Part shown: piece after piece, positions 51,657-60,792 of the stretch
Position numbering within the stretch: position 1 is the stretch's first letter
How the letters are laid out: each line of letters begins with the position of its first letter
NCBI RefSeq assembly: GCF_005862305.2
Contig: NZ_CP054022.1
Location: 682,001-746,000, forward strand
Reading direction: 5' to 3'
DNA from: Rhizobium indicum
Lineage (GTDB): Bacteria > Pseudomonadota > Alphaproteobacteria > Rhizobiales > Rhizobiaceae
DNA length: 64,000 nucleotides
Made by a program: the position numbers and the translations under genes
Notes under the pieces: model-generated
Told to the model about the DNA's origin: nothing
The model's database searches: none
The model's input: the letters and a program-made list of their open reading frames with translations, nothing else

Positions 51657-53018
51657 TCACATGCCTGCTTCGGTTGGAGTTGCTTCGAGGATTGAAAGGA
51701 AGTCTGCGAAGGCTGCGACGACCGCATCACCGTCAGCAGTCGTCATTGCCGTCGAAAGGCACGCCGCAGCGCCATTGGGAAGCAGGATGCCGCAATTGAG
51801 GAAATGCCTGGAGAGCCGGCCCATCAACTCGGCCTCTTCGGGGGCGAGATACGCCTCGCGGAAGTCCGTTGGCTGCTTTCCTTTCGGATGAATGCGAAAC
51901 AAGGATGCCGCCCCCGTCACGCTGAAGGCTGCGCCTTGTCGCTCGATTTCCTTTCGAAGCCCAGCCCGTATCCCATCGCCAAGGCTCTCGAGTGCAGCGA
52001 AAGCGCCATCCGTCATCGCCTCCATGGCGACCCGGCCCGCAACCATCGATACGGGATTTGCCGAAAACGTGCCGCCTTGCGGCAGCAGCGGCTTTCCGCT
52101 GTCGCTTGCGAACACCCGCATCACGTCCTTACGCCCACCGACCGCCCCGATGGGAAAACCTCCGCCGATGATTTTGCCGGCGGCGACCAAATCGGGGTGG
52201 AGACCATAGCGGGCCGACGCCCCCGCGTGTGACTGCCGCAGATTGAGGACCTCATCGGCAACAATGAGAATCCCATATTTCTTCGCGATTGCCTCGACAG
52301 CGGCAAGAAAGCTCGGCTCAGGCGCTATCAGCCCCGCGCGGCTCGGCATCGGATCGATCAGGATACAAGCCAGTGAAGGGGCAGCCGAAGCAATTCGGCG
52401 CTCCAGATCCGCGATGTCATTGAAGCGGATAACCGTCACCTCGTCCCTTACCGAAGGCGGCATTCCGCGATAGGCCGGTACGGCCGGCGACCGCAACGGG
52501 TCGTTCCATATAGCCGGTGACACCGCCTGCCCCGTTTCCGCCCAGTCGTAAGCGCCGTGATAGGCGCCTTCGATCCGCGCGATGCCTGGCCGGCATGTGA
52601 AAGCGCGGGCCGCCTTGATCGCAAACATTACAGCCTCGGTCCCGCTGTTGACGAAGCGAATATGTTCGATCGCCGGAATGCGCTCGATCAGTAGCTCTGC
52701 CAGCGTGATCTCGTGCTCGGTTGGGTTGGAGAAACACGTTCCGCGATGAAGCAGATCTGCGACCGCGTCGGCAACTGGAAGAAAGCCATGGCCGTGTATC
52801 AGCGTCGTGAAATTATTGTTTAGGTCGAGTAGGCGGTTGCCGTCGACGTCGATGAGATAAGCTCCCTCCCCGCGCGAAATGTAGAGCGGGCTGGGCTCGT
52901 GATCGACGGTGACCCGCGTGATCCCGGTTGGAAACACGCGGCGCCCCTTTTTAAAGAAATGTTCGGACCTCGACCGGGGATATCCCCGGCCGTGGCGAAG
53001 GACATTAGGGTGAAACAT
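51657..53018 (-). CDS. Class III aminotransferase (glutamate-1-semialdehyde aminomutase-like)
   Basis: 453 residues, PLP-dependent fold type I. PLP Lys in AAGKIIGGGFPIGAVGGRKD, the cofactor Asp in LIVADEVLNLRQSH, and the N-terminal YLIDVDGNRLLDLNNNFTTL are typical. Compared with hemL products it has a longer N-terminus and no heme context, so it is more likely a catabolic or secondary aminotransferase for an amino acid or amine imported by the divergent Pot-type transporter (inference). The GntR gene lies immediately upstream, separated by AT-rich operator-like DNA. Confidence 0.88.
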   Translation of the reverse strand: MFHPNVLRHGRGYPRSRSEHFFKKGRRVFPTGITRVTVDHEPSPLYISRGEGAYLIDVDGNRLLDLNNNFTTLIHGHGFLPVADAVADLLHRGTCFSNPTEHEITLAELLIERIPAIEHIRFVNSGTEAVMFAIKAARAFTCRPGIARIEGAYHGAYDWAETGQAVSPAIWNDPLRSPAVPAYRGMPPSVRDEVTVIRFNDIADLERRIASAAPSLACILIDPMPSRAGLIAPEPSFLAAVEAIAKKYGILIVADEVLNLRQSHAGASARYGLHPDLVAAGKIIGGGFPIGAVGGRKDVMRVFASDSGKPLLPQGGTFSANPVSMVAGRVAMEAMTDGAFAALESLGDGIRAGLRKEIERQGAAFSVTGAASLFRIHPKGKQPTDFREAYLAPEEAELMGRLSRHFLNCGILLPNGAAACLSTAMTTADGDAVVAAFADFLSILEATPTEAGM

Positions 53019-53062
53019 TCGATCTTCTCCGGCCAGCGCGGGTCGCGGCGCAACCCTTCATA

Positions 53063-53104
53063 ATTTTGTTATTACAAAAATCATGAACCCGAAGAAGTTG
53101 CAAC
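53063..53104. promoter_or_regulatory. GntR-type operator candidates upstream of aminotransferase
   Basis: Two AT-rich symmetric motifs precede the aminotransferase start: ATTTTGTTATTACAAAAAT at 53063-53081, and GTTGCAAC followed by an A-run at 53097-53111. They share the TTTTGTTxxxACAAAA plan of the perfect palindrome in front of the GntR gene (53853-53874). Confidence 0.55.
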
Positions 53105-53125
53105 AAAAAAATCCGGCTGCCGACG

Positions 53126-53824
53126 CTATTGCAGCTTGAGACGCTCCTGCGCGGCTTTCTTCAGACGCCGGTAGCCGTCTCGAATATCGTTTTCCATTGC
53201 GGCACGGACCGCGGATGGGTCTTTATCCACCAGCCCCTCTATCGCGGCCAAATGATTGTGGACACCGTATTTTGCTTCCGCAAACTCAGGATAGAGGTCG
53301 TGGAACGAGGCGCCTACCCTTAACCACAGGGCCTCAATGGTCGAAAGGAGGCGCGGCATCTTGCACAACCGATAGATCGTAAAATGGAATTCCTTATTGT
53401 CGTGAAGAGCGTCGGAGTAACGCCTTTCGTCGAGCGACAGTGTGATTTTCTCCTGCAGCGCCAATAGCTTGTCGACTACATCATTCGTGGCGCGAAGGGC
53501 GCCTTTTTCCGTCGCCAACCCTTCAAGCGCAAGTCGCATCTGCGTGACTTCGTAGAGCGCTGCAAGATCGAGATGCGGGACGATGACGGTTTTAGGGCCC
53601 ACCATGACGAGCGCGCCCTCGAAGACCAGCCGGTTGATCGCCTCGCGTGCCGGCGTGGCACCGACGTTCAGCATTTCGGCGACCGAACGGATCGGCAACT
53701 TGTGGCCCGGCTTGTAAGCACCCCGCGTGAGCTGCTCTTTAATGGATGAATAAGCGAAGTCGCTGAGTCGCCCAGACTGCAAATCCGATCCCGACGATTC
53801 CTCTTTAGTTGTACTTTCGTTCAA
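53126..53824 (-). CDS. GntR-family (FadR/FCD) transcriptional regulator
   Basis: 232 residues. The N-terminal winged helix has AYSSIKEQLTRGAYKPGHKL and SVAEMLNVGATPAREAINRL; the C-terminal FCD ligand domain carries conserved metal-type His residues (DNKEFHFTIYRL, HNHLAAIEGL). A TTG start at 53824 follows a good GGAGG; an ATG at 53869 is in frame but lies inside the operator palindrome. It precedes the aminotransferase-TPP-SDR run and is divergent from the transporter, so it likely controls both (inference). Confidence 0.9.
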   Translation of the reverse strand: MNESTTKEESSGSDLQSGRLSDFAYSSIKEQLTRGAYKPGHKLPIRSVAEMLNVGATPAREAINRLVFEGALVMVGPKTVIVPHLDLAALYEVTQMRLALEGLATEKGALRATNDVVDKLLALQEKITLSLDERRYSDALHDNKEFHFTIYRLCKMPRLLSTIEALWLRVGASFHDLYPEFAEAKYGVHNHLAAIEGLVDKDPSAVRAAMENDIRDGYRRLKKAAQERLKLQ

Positions 53825-53852
53825 AATTGACCTCCACGCGTTGACATCTTCA

Positions 53853-53874
53853 CATTTTTGTTGCAACAAAAATG
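53853..53874. promoter_or_regulatory. Perfect 22-bp palindrome, probable GntR operator
   Basis: Perfect inverted repeat with half-site CATTTTTGTTG and its complement CAACAAAAATG, 28 bp upstream of the GntR start. FadR-type GntR proteins bind short symmetric sites of this kind, so autoregulation is likely. Confidence 0.7.
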
Positions 53875-54058
53875 AATTAGGCGAAAAGCGAAATCGTAAT
53901 GTGACAGCATAACGTCAACGCGAATATTAGCAACGCCTTGGCCGGGGAGGCCATGTCCGAACAGCTGCCGGCCTTGCCGGCATAGCACCTGGGTGCCGCA
54001 CGAGCGGAGCCGGGAGGTTTCAACGCGTGTCAAAGCACGCAAGTGAGGAGATATCATT

Positions 54059-55168
54059 TTGATTGGTGCGCCTGTTTTCATCGATCGTATAGGCAAAGCC
54101 TACGGGACCCAGACTGCCGTTGGTGGAGTGACCCTGAATATTGCGGCAGGCGAATTCCTGTCGATCCTCGGTCCGTCCGGATCGGGCAAGACGACGCTTC
54201 TGACAATGATCGCCGGTTTCGAAAGCCCGTCTGCCGGACGCATCATCATCGACGGGCGCGATGTCACCGCCGTATCGCCCGATCGCCGCAATATCGGGAT
54301 GGTCTTCCAGCGTTATGCCTTGTTCCCGCATCTGACCGTTTCCGAAAACATCGCCTTCCCCCTGAAGATGCGTGGCATCCGCAAGGACCTCAGAGCAGAA
54401 CGGGTTGGCCGCGCGCTCGACCTCGTCCAACTCCCGGACTATACCAAGCGCTATCCCCACGAACTTTCCGGCGGCCAGCAGCAGCGGGTGGCGGTCGCGC
54501 GAGCAATCGTGTTCGAACCGCCTGTTCTCTTGATGGACGAGCCACTCGGGGCACTGGACAAGAAGCTGCGCGAATCTATGCAGATCGAGATCAAGCAGCT
54601 TCAGCGGCGCCTCGGTGCGACGGTCATCTACGTGACGCACGATCAGGAGGAGGCGTTGACGATGTCCGACCGGATCGCCGTTATGGCAAAGGGGCAACTC
54701 GCGCAGCTCGGAACCCCGGCGGACCTTTACTGTAATCCGCAGAGTGCCTTTGTCGCCGATTTCATCGGCAAGATGAACTTCTTGACTGGAGAATTCCTGG
54801 GTGAAACCGCTAGCCGCCAGACGATCAGACTGGGTGACGACGTTGTCATTGATACGCCCGGTGCTCCCTATGGCTTCGAGGGTCCGGCAAAGATCGGTGA
54901 TCGCGTTCGGCTCGCGCTACGGCCTGAGCGCCTTGGCCTTGCAGCGCGTGGCGCAGGGGGACTGAACGCCCTCCCCGGCCGGATCGAAACGTCGGTCTTT
55001 GCCGGCGCCTTCGACCTTCATCTCGTTCGCGCCGATTTCGGAAGCGGAGAGATCATTCAGGTGCAGATCCCTGCCGATGGAAATAGAACGGCCTTTGCGA
55101 TGGGGACACTCGTGGATGTCATCGCCGAACGCGACGGCCTCCGGCTCTTTGCGGTTGCGGAGGCATGA
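54059..55168 (+). CDS. Pot-type ABC transporter ATP-binding protein
   Basis: 369 residues with a TTG start behind TGAGGAG. Walker A GPSGSGKTT, signature LSGGQQQRVAVARAI, Walker B LLMDEPLGALD, and a C-terminal TOBE domain (from about residue 280). It belongs to the spermidine/putrescine/iron-type importer group (PotA-like). It is followed by two permease genes and a binding-protein gene in the same operon. Confidence 0.93.
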   Translation: MIGAPVFIDRIGKAYGTQTAVGGVTLNIAAGEFLSILGPSGSGKTTLLTMIAGFESPSAGRIIIDGRDVTAVSPDRRNIGMVFQRYALFPHLTVSENIAFPLKMRGIRKDLRAERVGRALDLVQLPDYTKRYPHELSGGQQQRVAVARAIVFEPPVLLMDEPLGALDKKLRESMQIEIKQLQRRLGATVIYVTHDQEEALTMSDRIAVMAKGQLAQLGTPADLYCNPQSAFVADFIGKMNFLTGEFLGETASRQTIRLGDDVVIDTPGAPYGFEGPAKIGDRVRLALRPERLGLAARGAGGLNALPGRIETSVFAGAFDLHLVRADFGSGEIIQVQIPADGNRTAFAMGTLVDVIAERDGLRLFAVAEA

Positions 55169-55169
55169 A

Positions 55170-56078
55170 ATGACCACGACCGTCGATAATCTACCCCTTG
55201 CACCAACCCGTCCAGCGAGCTGGTTTTTCTCACGCTCGGCGCGCCAGTATTCGCACGCGCTGACGTTCCTGCTTATTGCGCCGTTGATGCTCTTACTGGC
55301 GGGAAGCTTCATCTATCCAATCGGCAGGCTTGTCTCTCTGAGTGTCATGGCACCTGGATTCACGCTGCAGTACTACGAGCGGATCGTCACCGAGCCGCTC
55401 TACATCGAAGTCCTGCTTCGCACGTTGCAGACGGGTGCAATCGTAACCGTGGCGAGCCTGCTGCTCGGTTATCCGGTTGCCTTTCTGATGGCCCGCTCCA
55501 AAGGCAAGACTGCATTGATCGTATCGGCAGCGGTGTTCGTGCCGCTATGGACCTCAGTGCTAGTGCGATCCTACGCCTGGATCGTGCTGCTGCAGCGAAA
55601 CGGCATCGCTAACGGTCTGTTGATCGAGAGCGGCCTCATTAGCAGTCCGTTGAAGCTTATTTACACCGAAGGCGCGGTCATCCTTGCGATGACGCATGTT
55701 CTTATGCCCTTCATGATCCTGCCGATCTACAACGCTGTTCGCACGATTCCTGCCGATTACGCCCAAGCCGCCCGCAATCTCGGCGCCGGCACGATTGGCG
55801 CGTTCCTGAGCGTGACGTTGCCGCTCAGCCTGCCCGGAATCTTTGCCGGATGCGTCATGTGCTTCATCCTGGCGATCGGTTTTTATATCACGCCGGCACT
55901 CGTCGGCGGGCCTGGAGCATTGATGATGGCAACGCTGATCGGGCAGCAAACCACCGTCCTGCTTGACTGGCCATTTGCCGCAGCGCTCGCGACCGTCCTT
56001 CTAACCACGACGCTTTTCTTTGTCCTTGTGTTCCGCAGCGCGCTTTCCATCAGCAAAGGAATGAACAGTGTCAATTGA
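55170..56078 (+). CDS. Pot-type ABC transporter permease (PotB-like)
   Basis: 302 residues, six membrane segments; the EAA loop NAVRTIPADYAQAARNLGAG is the ATPase docking site. It begins one base after the ATPase stop and overlaps the next permease by 11 bp, so the importer genes are tightly coupled. Confidence 0.93.
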   Translation: MTTTVDNLPLAPTRPASWFFSRSARQYSHALTFLLIAPLMLLLAGSFIYPIGRLVSLSVMAPGFTLQYYERIVTEPLYIEVLLRTLQTGAIVTVASLLLGYPVAFLMARSKGKTALIVSAAVFVPLWTSVLVRSYAWIVLLQRNGIANGLLIESGLISSPLKLIYTEGAVILAMTHVLMPFMILPIYNAVRTIPADYAQAARNLGAGTIGAFLSVTLPLSLPGIFAGCVMCFILAIGFYITPALVGGPGALMMATLIGQQTTVLLDWPFAAALATVLLTTTLFFVLVFRSALSISKGMNSVN

Positions 56079-56916
56079 GCCCGCAGCCCCCCCATTCGCC
56101 GCCTCTCGCGTCAAAAGCACCCATCGACCTTACGGCAAAGCAGCCTCGCGGCTCCTTGGAGGCTCCCTAATCGGAGCAATCCTGTTCTTCCTGTTGTTGC
56201 CGACGCTGCTCGTCATCCCGATTTCGCTCAACGACAGCAACTATATCGAGCTCCCGCCGAAGGGCCTGACGCTTCGCTGGTATATCGATTTTCTCGCCGA
56301 CCCGGACTGGCGCGCAGCAACGATCTTCAGTCTGCAGATTGCGCTGTCGACGACGATCGCTTCGACGGTCATCGGTACATTGGCCGCGATCGGGCTCGTT
56401 CGCGGCGATCTGCCGGGAAAGACCCTTCTGCAGGCATTGTCGCTAGGGCCAATGATCGTTCCCCATGTTGTTTTCGGCGTTGCGCTTTATCTGGTTTTTT
56501 CCCCGCTCAGCCTCACGGGCAATTTCACTGGTTTCCTGATCGCGCACACCGTGCTTGCTGTTCCCTACGTGATCATCACCGTGTCGGCAGCACTGGAACG
56601 CTTCGACACGTCCCTGGAGCTCGCCGCACTGAATTGCGGGGCAAGCCGAAGCCGCGCCTTTTTTAGCATTGTGCTTCCTAACATCGCGCCGGCGGTGGCT
56701 GCAGCTTCGGTCTTTGCGTTTCTGGCGTCATTCGATGAAGCGACAGTCGCCTTCTTCATTTCCGATACCGGCGGAAAAACGATCAGTCGCAAGATGTTCG
56801 AGGACATCGATTTCAATCTCACCCCGGTCATAGCAGCAGTTTCGACGCTGCTCGTCGCGGTATCGCTGCTGCTTATGGGAGCCATTCATCTCCTTACCCG
56901 CCGCGGGGAGGATTAA
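56068..56916 (+). CDS. Pot-type ABC transporter permease (PotC-like)
   Basis: 282 residues with a GTG start. Six membrane segments; EAA loop LELAALNCGASRSRAFFSIV followed by LPNIAPAVAAASVFAFLASF and DEATVAFFIS, typical of PotC. Pairs with the preceding permease. Confidence 0.93.
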   Translation: MSIEPAAPPFAASRVKSTHRPYGKAASRLLGGSLIGAILFFLLLPTLLVIPISLNDSNYIELPPKGLTLRWYIDFLADPDWRAATIFSLQIALSTTIASTVIGTLAAIGLVRGDLPGKTLLQALSLGPMIVPHVVFGVALYLVFSPLSLTGNFTGFLIAHTVLAVPYVIITVSAALERFDTSLELAALNCGASRSRAFFSIVLPNIAPAVAAASVFAFLASFDEATVAFFISDTGGKTISRKMFEDIDFNLTPVIAAVSTLLVAVSLLLMGAIHLLTRRGED

Positions 56917-56949
56917 CGTGGCCATATCAATCCGACGGAGGAATACGCG

Positions 56950-58008
56950 ATGAAAAAACGAACCAAGATCAAGCCTTTGCTGCTTGCGACTTGCCTCATG
57001 CTTGCTGGCGCGAGGGCGGGGCAAGCCGAGGAGCAGGTCATCATTGCGACCACTGGTGGAGCCTACGATGCGGCCCTTCGAAAATTCTGGTTCGAGCCAT
57101 TCACCGAAACGACCGGCATCAAGGTTGTTTCGGTCGCCGCAACGAATGCCGAGATGCGGGCGAAAGCTGCGGCCATGGTCAAGACCGGCAACGTCACCTG
57201 GGACCTTTACCCGGACGGCGAGATCCAAGCGAGCGCTGAAGCGCATGGGCTGACATCTGAAGACCTCACCGAGTTCTGCAAGTCTTTCCAGGGCCGCTCA
57301 GACCTAGTCAAGGATGCTTGCGTCGGCGCCGGGGCAAGACTTTTTTCGACCGCAACGCTCATGGCCTACGACCCGACCGGCTTCAAGAGCGGAAATCCGT
57401 TGAGTTGGGCCGATATGTGGGACGAGACAAAATTTCCCGGTGGCCGCTCGTTTCCGAATTTCGACGATCCGTGGCGGGTCATGGCTGCAGCGCTCCTCGC
57501 CGACGGCGTTGCGCGCGACAAGCTCTTTCCACTCGACGTCGATCGCGCCCTCAACAAGCTCGACGAGATTCGCCCGGCGATATCGCTCTGGTGGAAGACC
57601 GGTGATCAGAGCGTTCAGGGCTTTCGCAACGGCGACTACAGTATCGGGCAGATCTGGCTGACGCGCGCAAATGCCCTGAAGGCGGAAGGACGCCAGATCG
57701 CCTGGTCCAAGCAGGCCTCGTTCCTCGTCGGCGATCGCTTGACGATCATCAAGGATGCGCCGAACCGCGGAAATGCGTTGAAGTTGATCGGTTACTGGCT
57801 TGATCATCCGGAGGCGCAGGCCGGCGTGTGCGACGAACTCCTTTGCACGCCGCCAAGCCGCAAGGCGATCGATTTGATGTCGCCGGCTGCACGCGCGGCC
57901 CTGCCGAGCGACGAGGACATCCGGGATTACATCGTCATCCCGGATGCTAAATGGATCAACGACAATGCCGCGATGATGCTCGAGCGTTGGAATGCCTGGA
58001 TCCGATGA
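56950..58008 (+). CDS. Pot-type ABC transporter substrate-binding protein
   Basis: 352 residues. Signal peptide (KPLLLATCLMLAGARAGQA) and a family 1 solute-binding fold (EQVIIATTGGAYDAALRKFW, FPGGRSFPNFDDPWR). Two conserved-looking cysteine pairs (EFCKSF, KDACVG; GVCDELLCTPP) may form disulfides. Related proteins bind polyamines, opines, phosphonates or other small cations; no ligand can be assigned. GGAGGAAT precedes the ATG. The alpha-oxoamine synthase gene converges on it. Confidence 0.92.
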   Translation: MKKRTKIKPLLLATCLMLAGARAGQAEEQVIIATTGGAYDAALRKFWFEPFTETTGIKVVSVAATNAEMRAKAAAMVKTGNVTWDLYPDGEIQASAEAHGLTSEDLTEFCKSFQGRSDLVKDACVGAGARLFSTATLMAYDPTGFKSGNPLSWADMWDETKFPGGRSFPNFDDPWRVMAAALLADGVARDKLFPLDVDRALNKLDEIRPAISLWWKTGDQSVQGFRNGDYSIGQIWLTRANALKAEGRQIAWSKQASFLVGDRLTIIKDAPNRGNALKLIGYWLDHPEAQAGVCDELLCTPPSRKAIDLMSPAARAALPSDEDIRDYIVIPDAKWINDNAAMMLERWNAWIR

Positions 58009-58057
58009 TGATCCCCCTTCGGGCGGCGGTGCCGCCCGAAGGGGCGGAGGCGGATCT

Positions 58058-59299
58058 TTATCCCTTGAGAGCACGATTGACGGCAGCTGCGACGTCGCGC
58101 ACTTCGGAAGCCGTATGGCCGGCAGTTGGGCATATTCGCAGCCCTGCCCTTCCCTTGGCGACTGTCGGGAAGAAAATGGCCGACGTATAGTACCCGGAAT
58201 CAAGCACCAGTCTGGCAGCGCCGATTGCCGCAAGCTCGTCACCGACGACGACGGTCCTGATCGGGAGTCGGGACCCTGCCTGTGCGGTCGGCACCAGTTC
58301 GTCGAAAAGAGAGATGTGTTCTGCGAGTGCCCTTTGCCGCACGCCCAGTTCCGGTGTGCGATGGATTGATTGCGAGGCGAGAGCTGCACCGATCGCCGCA
58401 ACATTGATGGAGGCCGAGAAGGCATGCGCGAGAGCAAAGCGCCGGAAGATTTCCTCCTGGAACGCCGTTGCGAGCATCAGCATGCCGCCTGAGGCTCCGA
58501 AACCCTTCCCGAGCGAGGCTGCGATGATCGTCCGCTCGCCGAGCCCCTCGGGCATTTGTGAACGGGCAAACCCCTCGCCTCTTTCACCGAAGATCGATAT
58601 GCCGTGAGCATCATCGATGTAAAGGAAGAGGCCATATCGCTCCTGAAGCTCGCGCAACTCCTTGATTGGGGCACAGCCGCCCATGGAATACACACCGTCG
58701 CAAACATAGGCGACCGTATCATTCTGGCGGCAAATATCTTCGAGCGTCTGAAGATCGTTGTGGCCGATCGTGCGGACCTCGCATTCTTCGGCAACGACGG
58801 GCTTGTTGAAGGCAAGCGTCGCATGTGCAAGCCGGTCGAATACCATGACCGGTTTTGTGCCGCCGGTCAGGACTCCGGACGCAATCAGCGGAAGCGCGCT
58901 CAAGTTGGCGGCAAGCACAGTTGTGTAGGTAATCACCCTCGCGCCGAAGAGATCAGAAAGAGCATCTTCGAGGTCTCCGAGGACTGCGAAATTGAGCCGC
59001 GTGCGGGCGCACGACCAATGCAGAGTCCCGTAGCGTCGGACGGTCTCGATTGCGCCTTCGATGATTGAGGGATGATTGTCGAGCCCGAGATACGAGCAGC
59101 GAACGAAGTCGATGACGCGCTCCGATCTGCCCTCTGCAACTGGCAGCTCCACCGCTCGCCCATCGGACGGATGGACATAGAGTGCCATCAGGCCGTCAAG
59201 ATGGGCGGCTGCAAAGTGGGGACTTGCGTGGCTGATCAGGCCCGCGGTATTTCTGTGGGACTTTTTCGCTGATCCGGCGCCCGAAGCTGCCTCTTGCAT
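58058..59299 (-). CDS. Alpha-oxoamine synthase family PLP enzyme (KBL/AONS/ALAS-like)
   Basis: 413 residues. PLP Lys K265 in SLGKGFGASGG, and D229/D230-H232 in YIDDAHGISIFG. The family normally condenses an amino acid with an acyl-CoA, releasing CO2. The N-terminal region is odd: where relatives have G-x-G-x-G-x-R, this protein has GTLHWSCARTRLNFAVLGDL, and the loop after the PLP-stacking position is altered. The acyl-CoA or amino acid used is therefore likely non-standard; CqsA-like autoinducer synthases are one remote possibility (inference). GGGAGGGC precedes the ATG. It is monocistronic, between the transporter and the second response regulator. Confidence 0.87.
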   Translation of the reverse strand: MQEAASGAGSAKKSHRNTAGLISHASPHFAAAHLDGLMALYVHPSDGRAVELPVAEGRSERVIDFVRCSYLGLDNHPSIIEGAIETVRRYGTLHWSCARTRLNFAVLGDLEDALSDLFGARVITYTTVLAANLSALPLIASGVLTGGTKPVMVFDRLAHATLAFNKPVVAEECEVRTIGHNDLQTLEDICRQNDTVAYVCDGVYSMGGCAPIKELRELQERYGLFLYIDDAHGISIFGERGEGFARSQMPEGLGERTIIAASLGKGFGASGGMLMLATAFQEEIFRRFALAHAFSASINVAAIGAALASQSIHRTPELGVRQRALAEHISLFDELVPTAQAGSRLPIRTVVVGDELAAIGAARLVLDSGYYTSAIFFPTVAKGRAGLRICPTAGHTASEVRDVAAAVNRALKG

Positions 59300-59413
59300 A
59301 TTGCCCTCCCAAATGTTCGACAGACTTCACGCTATGCGCGAGATTGCTGTTTATGCAACGAAGGCGGCAGCAAATTTTTGGGAAATTTCGGTGAACATGT
59401 GAACGCGGCGAAG

Positions 59414-60106
59414 TCACATACTTTGGGCAATGTCGATTGCATACCCCTCCTTTGGCACGGTGCGAATTACATCGCGGCCAAGCGCCCGCCTCAACGCACG
59501 CCGGAGGCGGCCAATATGAACATCAACTGTCCGCGGCTCGACAAAGGCTGTTTGGGGCCAAGCGACGGCAATCAGCTCTGCGCGGCTGAGAACGCGGCCC
59601 GCGTCACCCATAAGAGCGCTCAGCAGACGAAACTCGATCGGGCTGAGATTGACCGGCATCCCTCTTACCAGAACACGCCGCCCGCTGAGGTCCAGCTTCA
59701 TATCGTCAAAGATAGGACCAAGGCGGCTATGCGTGCCGTCGGAGGAACTGCCAATTGCACCATGAAGGTAAGACAAGAGTCGTTCCGGTGGCATTGGCCT
59801 TGTAAAGCTCTCATCTACGTTGGCTTTCAGGATGTCGAGATAGGCGGCCTTTTCGGCAACTAGCGCTATGAGCGTGACGTCGCTGGCAAGTCCCCTTTCC
59901 TTCAGACCCGACGCGATATCAGCCAGAATTTGTGAACCCGGCTGGCAGTCGACGATGATAGCTGCAGCATCACGCTCCACGGCAGTAGCTACCGCCTCGC
60001 TCGGAATATCGACGAGCATCGTCCTGTATCCGGCTCCCTTCAAGATGTATGACAGCATCAAATAATAGTCAGCGTCTTGAGATACGATCGCCAGAAGTTC
60101 GCTCAT
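59414..60106 (-). CDS. Atypical OmpR/PhoB-type response regulator (copy 2)
   Basis: 230 residues. Same plan as the copy at 48465-49133: receiver-like domain with D53 kept (IIVDCQPG), acidic pair reduced (S9-Q10-D11), switch Lys replaced by R103 (SFTRPMPP), then a PhoB-type winged helix (LSPIEFRLLSALMGDAGRVL, VEPRTVDVHIGRLRRALR). About one third of receiver residues match copy 1 by eye. No kinase adjoins it. Together the two bracket the aminotransferase/TPP/transporter island. Confidence 0.86.
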   Translation of the reverse strand: MSELLAIVSQDADYYLMLSYILKGAGYRTMLVDIPSEAVATAVERDAAAIIVDCQPGSQILADIASGLKERGLASDVTLIALVAEKAAYLDILKANVDESFTRPMPPERLLSYLHGAIGSSSDGTHSRLGPIFDDMKLDLSGRRVLVRGMPVNLSPIEFRLLSALMGDAGRVLSRAELIAVAWPQTAFVEPRTVDVHIGRLRRALRRALGRDVIRTVPKEGYAIDIAQSM

Positions 60107-60418
60107 CGTCTCGCCCCGCCAGTTACTGGCCTTACCGCGACCGCTTTTGATACGACAAAACTTTCAGAGAAGTGGCTCATGCTGATTGGAACCTCACGCC
60201 GTGGCTTGTAAATGCGCAACAGAATCGCAAAAGCGCTATCACTACGGGTATTTTTATAGCTTGCCTTTCTTGTTTGTTACAACATAATGTTGAGGGCGCG
60301 AAGAATCTCGCGCCGAAGCGCATATTTGCCAGGGACGGCACGTGATCGTGGCCCACTCGGTGGGATCGACGTCCGGCATAATTTGATGGCCTGTTTCCGG
60401 ACGGTAACGGGGCTTTTA
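60107..60418. other. Intergenic region, promoter of response regulator 2
   Basis: AT-rich stretch around 60230-60285 (TATAAAAATACC on the plus strand) probably holds the leftward promoter of the regulator. Otherwise nothing recognisable. Confidence 0.45.
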
Positions 60419-60673
60419 ATGCGCGAAATGTTCAAAAGGTTCTCAACCGGCAGCGCTGCGGCGACACCGGATTTTTGGAGTGATGAAGATGTTGGGGACA
60501 TAAGTACTGCTGCCCGATCGCTTTACGGACAAGGTGCGAAAACAGCGGCTGCCTGGTGCGCACTATGCGCGCGCTATGACGGCCGCTCAGGTGATTTCAC
60601 CTTTTGGGTACGCGTTTTCAAACATCTGGGGACGGAAGAGATTGTGAATTTCACAAAGGCAGGCTCGGAATGA
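60419..60673 (+). CDS. Small hypothetical protein
   Basis: 84 residues from ATG 60419, which follows ACGGGG; the frame is open upstream to 60287 but with less protein-like sequence. Sequence is helical with a core AARSLYGQGAKTAAAWCALC; no membrane or signal segment. I do not recognise a family. It lies between the response regulator and the parDE remnant. Confidence 0.5.
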   Translation: MREMFKRFSTGSAAATPDFWSDEDVGDISTAARSLYGQGAKTAAAWCALCARYDGRSGDFTFWVRVFKHLGTEEIVNFTKAGSE

Positions 60674-60792
60674 CGCAGGAGGTATCTGAACCTGCGCGTT
60701 TAGCTTCGCGAGAGTAGCGCCTACCTCGAGCGGTAACCTCCACCCGGATTTCCCGCCCTGCCAAATTTTGCCATGCTGGCTATTTTAGCCCG

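Noticed and set aside
49945..53018. Taurine pathway (Tpa aminotransferase plus Xsc)
   Set aside because: The TPP enzyme reads as acetolactate-synthase-like, not Xsc-like, and no phosphotransacetylase or sulfite gene is nearby.
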